The notes below the pieces were generated by a model. That model was not told where the DNA came from. It saw only the letters and a program-made list of their open reading frames with translations, and made no database searches. From Lachnospiraceae bacterium (GTDB lineage Bacteria > Bacillota > Clostridia > Lachnospirales > Lachnospiraceae), in assembly GCA_017448245.1 (NCBI GenBank), contig JAFSLV010000011.1, forward strand, positions 1 through 64,000: a stretch of DNA of 64,000 nucleotides, read 5' to 3'. Positions 61,420 through 64,000 of the stretch are shown here, in pieces; position 1 is the first letter of the stretch; every line of letters begins with the position of its first letter. The translations under genes and the position numbers were made by a program.

Positions 61420-63297
61420 ATGGATGTTGCACAGGAACTGACGCGTTATGTCGAGCTGACAAGCTGGATCAAGGAACTGTCTTCGCCGGGCCTTAAGGAT
61501 GTGGATTCGGCGGAGGATTACCGGAAAATACTCTTACGCAATTTCTCCCGGATCGGGGAACTCGCACGAATCAATGCGGAGATTCTTGACGCGTATATTT
61601 TGCCCATTCTTTCGACAGACCGTCTTCTGACGGGGACGGAGATACAGATTTTGCGCGATTTTTACGCACAGATGATGGACGCATACATCATGGAAAACAT
61701 GGATGCGCCGATCCTGTATCTGATCTCCGGAAGGATCTTAAAGGATGCGGAACAAAAGGAGGACGTCGCGCATCTTATCCGCTCGCTCGATGATTTTATG
61801 ACGGCTTCTTACGCGGTCGTGGAGATGACGGACCGCCTGTGTCCGGCGGTCGACTCCTTTTACAAATACCGCAACGACGGACTGCGTGCCGCAAAAAGAC
61901 TGCTGGAGTTTCTGGACAAGGACCGCTTTGCGGCGCTGCCGGACGAAGAGACCAAAAAGATCATTCTCGTCACATCGCGTTATGCCATCTCCATGTATCA
62001 GCACCCCAGGGGACAGACGGACAGGGCACTGGTCGATGAGGGCTTTGCCATGCTCGGGCGTGCGCTCGAGATCATGGACGATCCCTTCTACGGGGACCAG
62101 GTTCCTTCCTATGACTGGCGGTATCATGAATACCGGACGCTGGAGTATTTCTGCAATATGACGGAGCATCTCAATGCACTGGGTCTGAGCAAAGAGCAGC
62201 TCGAGAGGATCCACGGGCACGCGGAGCGTCTTTCGCAGCTGCGGGCTTCCGATCCCGCGTATTTTGATTCGTTCAGCACCGAGGAGATGCTGCGTGTCAG
62301 CCGTCTGCGCATCGCTTATCTGTGCGGACGGATGTCCGTTGACGAATACCGGGAACGGCTGATGCTGCTGTCGGAAAAGGCCAAGTCGGATGATTATTCG
62401 ATTTTCAACAATGTGCTGCGGATTCTTGCACCGCTCGAATACCTGCTGACCGTCGATCCGGCGCATATGTCCGCCAGACAGGAGCAGACGGTCACGCGTA
62501 TCTACCGGGATACGATCTCCTATGTGCACCGCATTCCCAAGATCGGCAATTTTACGTTTATGCTCGGGGACATCACATGGATGCTCGATCATTTCATCGA
62601 AGTGCCGGGGGGTGTCGATTTTGAGACGCTTGCGATGGAACTGCTGGCGGCCCTCCATCCGCCGACCTATGTACACTCCCTGTCGGTGGCGGACCTGAGT
62701 GTCTGTATCGCCAAGCATCTCTATGAAAAGGATCCGTCGTATTTTGCGCAGATCCCCGGCTATCCCGACAGGGAAAAGATGCGCGAAGTGATCTGGCATG
62801 CGGCGGCCTGCCATGACATCGGCAAGCTCTTTATCGTCGATACGATCATCACCTACAACCGCGATCTCTTTGACGATGAGTTTTTCTGGATCAAGGCGCA
62901 TCCGCAGATCGCGTCAGAGCTTCTTGCGCGTCACGCGGAGACAAGAGAGTATGCCAATACCGCCCTGATGCATCATCGTTTTTATGACGATACCGCGGGG
63001 TATCCCGCGCAATACAACATGGCGGACATGCAGGATAAGACGCTCGTCGCGATTGTCGAGTGCGCGGACTGTCTCGACGCGTCGACCGATGATGTGGGAC
63101 GCTCTTATAAGCGGGGAAAGACGCTCGAGGATTTTATCGGAGAGCTCAGGGACGACGGCGGATCCCGCTTTGCCCCGTATCTCGTGGAGCTCTTTCAGGA
63201 CGAGGGTCTGCGCGAGGACCTGGAGGGCATCTTAAAGGGCGGCAGGGAGCGCAATTATTACAAGACCTATATGGTGCTGGAGCGTGTATTAAAGTGA
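61420..63297 (+). CDS. HD-GYP-type signalling protein with helical N-terminus
   Basis: The 625-aa protein has a C-terminal HD domain (about residues 405-570): HSLSVADLSVCIAKH, the HD pair in AAACHDIGKLF, and the later HHRFYDDTAGYP, which resembles the HHE/GYP loop of cyclic di-GMP phosphodiesterases. The N-terminal 390 residues are helical and without membrane segments. The following gene is a paralogue that starts on its stop (GTGA overlap). Opposition to the two GGDEF proteins at 7-10 kb is inference. AAGGGGAG precedes the ATG. Confidence 0.82.
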   Translation: MDVAQELTRYVELTSWIKELSSPGLKDVDSAEDYRKILLRNFSRIGELARINAEILDAYILPILSTDRLLTGTEIQILRDFYAQMMDAYIMENMDAPILYLISGRILKDAEQKEDVAHLIRSLDDFMTASYAVVEMTDRLCPAVDSFYKYRNDGLRAAKRLLEFLDKDRFAALPDEETKKIILVTSRYAISMYQHPRGQTDRALVDEGFAMLGRALEIMDDPFYGDQVPSYDWRYHEYRTLEYFCNMTEHLNALGLSKEQLERIHGHAERLSQLRASDPAYFDSFSTEEMLRVSRLRIAYLCGRMSVDEYRERLMLLSEKAKSDDYSIFNNVLRILAPLEYLLTVDPAHMSARQEQTVTRIYRDTISYVHRIPKIGNFTFMLGDITWMLDHFIEVPGGVDFETLAMELLAALHPPTYVHSLSVADLSVCIAKHLYEKDPSYFAQIPGYPDREKMREVIWHAAACHDIGKLFIVDTIITYNRDLFDDEFFWIKAHPQIASELLARHAETREYANTALMHHRFYDDTAGYPAQYNMADMQDKTLVAIVECADCLDASTDDVGRSYKRGKTLEDFIGELRDDGGSRFAPYLVELFQDEGLREDLEGILKGGRERNYYKTYMVLERVLK

Positions 63298-64000
63298 AGG
63301 AAGAGATCACATTACGCGAAGCGCTCGACAAATACGTCGAGATGACGATCTGGATCAGGGAACTGTCGAGTCCGGACCTTTCGGGCGTGAAGGGGGCGGA
63401 GGAGTACAGGGAAAAACTGCTGCGCAATTTCTCCCGCATCGGCGAACTCGCCGCGATCAACGGGGATATTCTGGAACGCTATGCCTATCCTTTGCTGGAC
63501 GGGGAGAGGCTGCTTACGGACGACGAGGTGGAGGACTTTTTGCATTTCCATCACGCCATGCAGGATGCGCTCCATATGGAAAATCTGGACATTCCGCTGA
63601 TGCACCGCGTCATGCGGAGGCTCCTGGAGGATGCCGTCAAGAAGCAGGATGTCGCAAGACTCATCCGCGAACTGGACGGTTTTATCACGTCGAGCTATAC
63701 GATCATCGAGATGACGGCAAGGTTTTACGACTGCGATGATTCCTTTGCCCGTCTGAGAGCGGCCGGCAGGCTCACGGCAAGGAAGCTCCTCACCTTTCTG
63801 GAAAAGGATGTCTTTGCGTCCCTCCCCGATGAACATACCAAACAGATCGTGATGGTCAACGCCCGCTATGACTATGCGATGATGCAGCCTTATACGGGAG
63901 AGCGTGACGCGCATGCGATCGAAGAGACCATGTCTATTTTGCGGCACGCGCTTGCCATCATGGACGATCCTTTTTACCGGGAGCAGCTGCCGAATTATGA
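63294..64000 (+). CDS. paralogue of the preceding HD-GYP-type protein, cut by the window end
   Basis: An open frame starts at GTG 63294, overlapping the stop of the previous gene as GTGA, and runs to the end of the window (235 codons seen). It matches the N-terminal region of that gene throughout, for example TIWIRELSSPDLSGV against TSWIKELSSPGLKDV and LLRNFSRIGELAAIN against LLRNFSRIGELARIN. The HD domain would lie beyond the window, so catalysis cannot be judged. Confidence 0.8.
   Translation, partial: MKEEITLREALDKYVEMTIWIRELSSPDLSGVKGAEEYREKLLRNFSRIGELAAINGDILERYAYPLLDGERLLTDDEVEDFLHFHHAMQDALHMENLDIPLMHRVMRRLLEDAVKKQDVARLIRELDGFITSSYTIIEMTARFYDCDDSFARLRAAGRLTARKLLTFLEKDVFASLPDEHTKQIVMVNARYDYAMMQPYTGERDAHAIEETMSILRHALAIMDDPFYREQLPNY

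Overview
The window looks like a chromosomal segment of a moderately GC-rich Clostridia, most likely a Lachnospiraceae-type Firmicute. The evidence is gene order and family membership, not a search: a complete S10-spc-alpha ribosomal superoperon with type-Z (zinc) S14, an adjacent ecfA1-ecfA2-ecfT-truA block, a purine pathway with PurH split into two genes, an addB/addA pair, and a giant acyl-CoA dehydratase activase-type protein.

Region by region. (1) 1-7.3 kb is accessory: the 5' end of a probable IS transposase, a 58-aa ribbon-helix-helix protein, two large unknown lipoproteins, an AAA ATPase whose promoter lies in an array of 9-bp repeats, and a DUF3990-HTH pair that looks like a self-regulated toxin-antitoxin module. 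A 128-bp piece of one lipoprotein gene is duplicated 5 kb away. (2) 7.3-13.7 kb holds two tandem GGDEF proteins with helical-repeat N-termini, galM, a small alarmone synthetase, a 218-bp MITE-like element squeezed between that gene and a SAM methyltransferase, and a 34-bp tandem repeat. (3) 13.8-29.1 kb is the ribosomal superoperon from rpsJ to rplQ, ending in a strong terminator. (4) 29.1-40.8 kb holds the ECF transporter energy module, truA, nadE, dapF and metA with overlapping divergent promoters, and the 1453-aa activase-type protein. (5) 40.8-51.3 kb is accessory and regulatory: an IS remnant, small membrane-protein cassettes, a Fic protein with a changed catalytic His, a MotA-like/LuxR-HTH/SurA-like cassette, tRNA-like remnants, an Rpn/PD-(D/E)XK protein, an ECF sigma/anti-sigma pair, a LytTR-DUF3021 pair, tRNA-Pro, a MATE transporter and a CheX-CheY pair. 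(6) 51.5-64 kb holds IMP cyclohydrolase and AICAR transformylase, addB-(SGNH hydrolase)-addA, and two tandem paralogues whose first member is an HD-GYP-type protein; the second runs off the window.

Functionally, the core parts serve translation, protein export, vitamin uptake energy coupling, NAD, lysine/peptidoglycan and methionine precursors, purines and double-strand-break repair. Signalling is rich in cyclic-di-GMP-type domains (two GGDEF, one HD-GYP), chemotaxis-type CheX/CheY and membrane-linked transcription regulators. The strongest candidates for undescribed biology are the tRNA-like remnants sharing a covarying hairpin, the DUF3990-HTH module, the three-gene MotA-like/LuxR/SurA-like cassette, the 9-bp repeat promoter, and a set of promoters that predict leaderless mRNAs.
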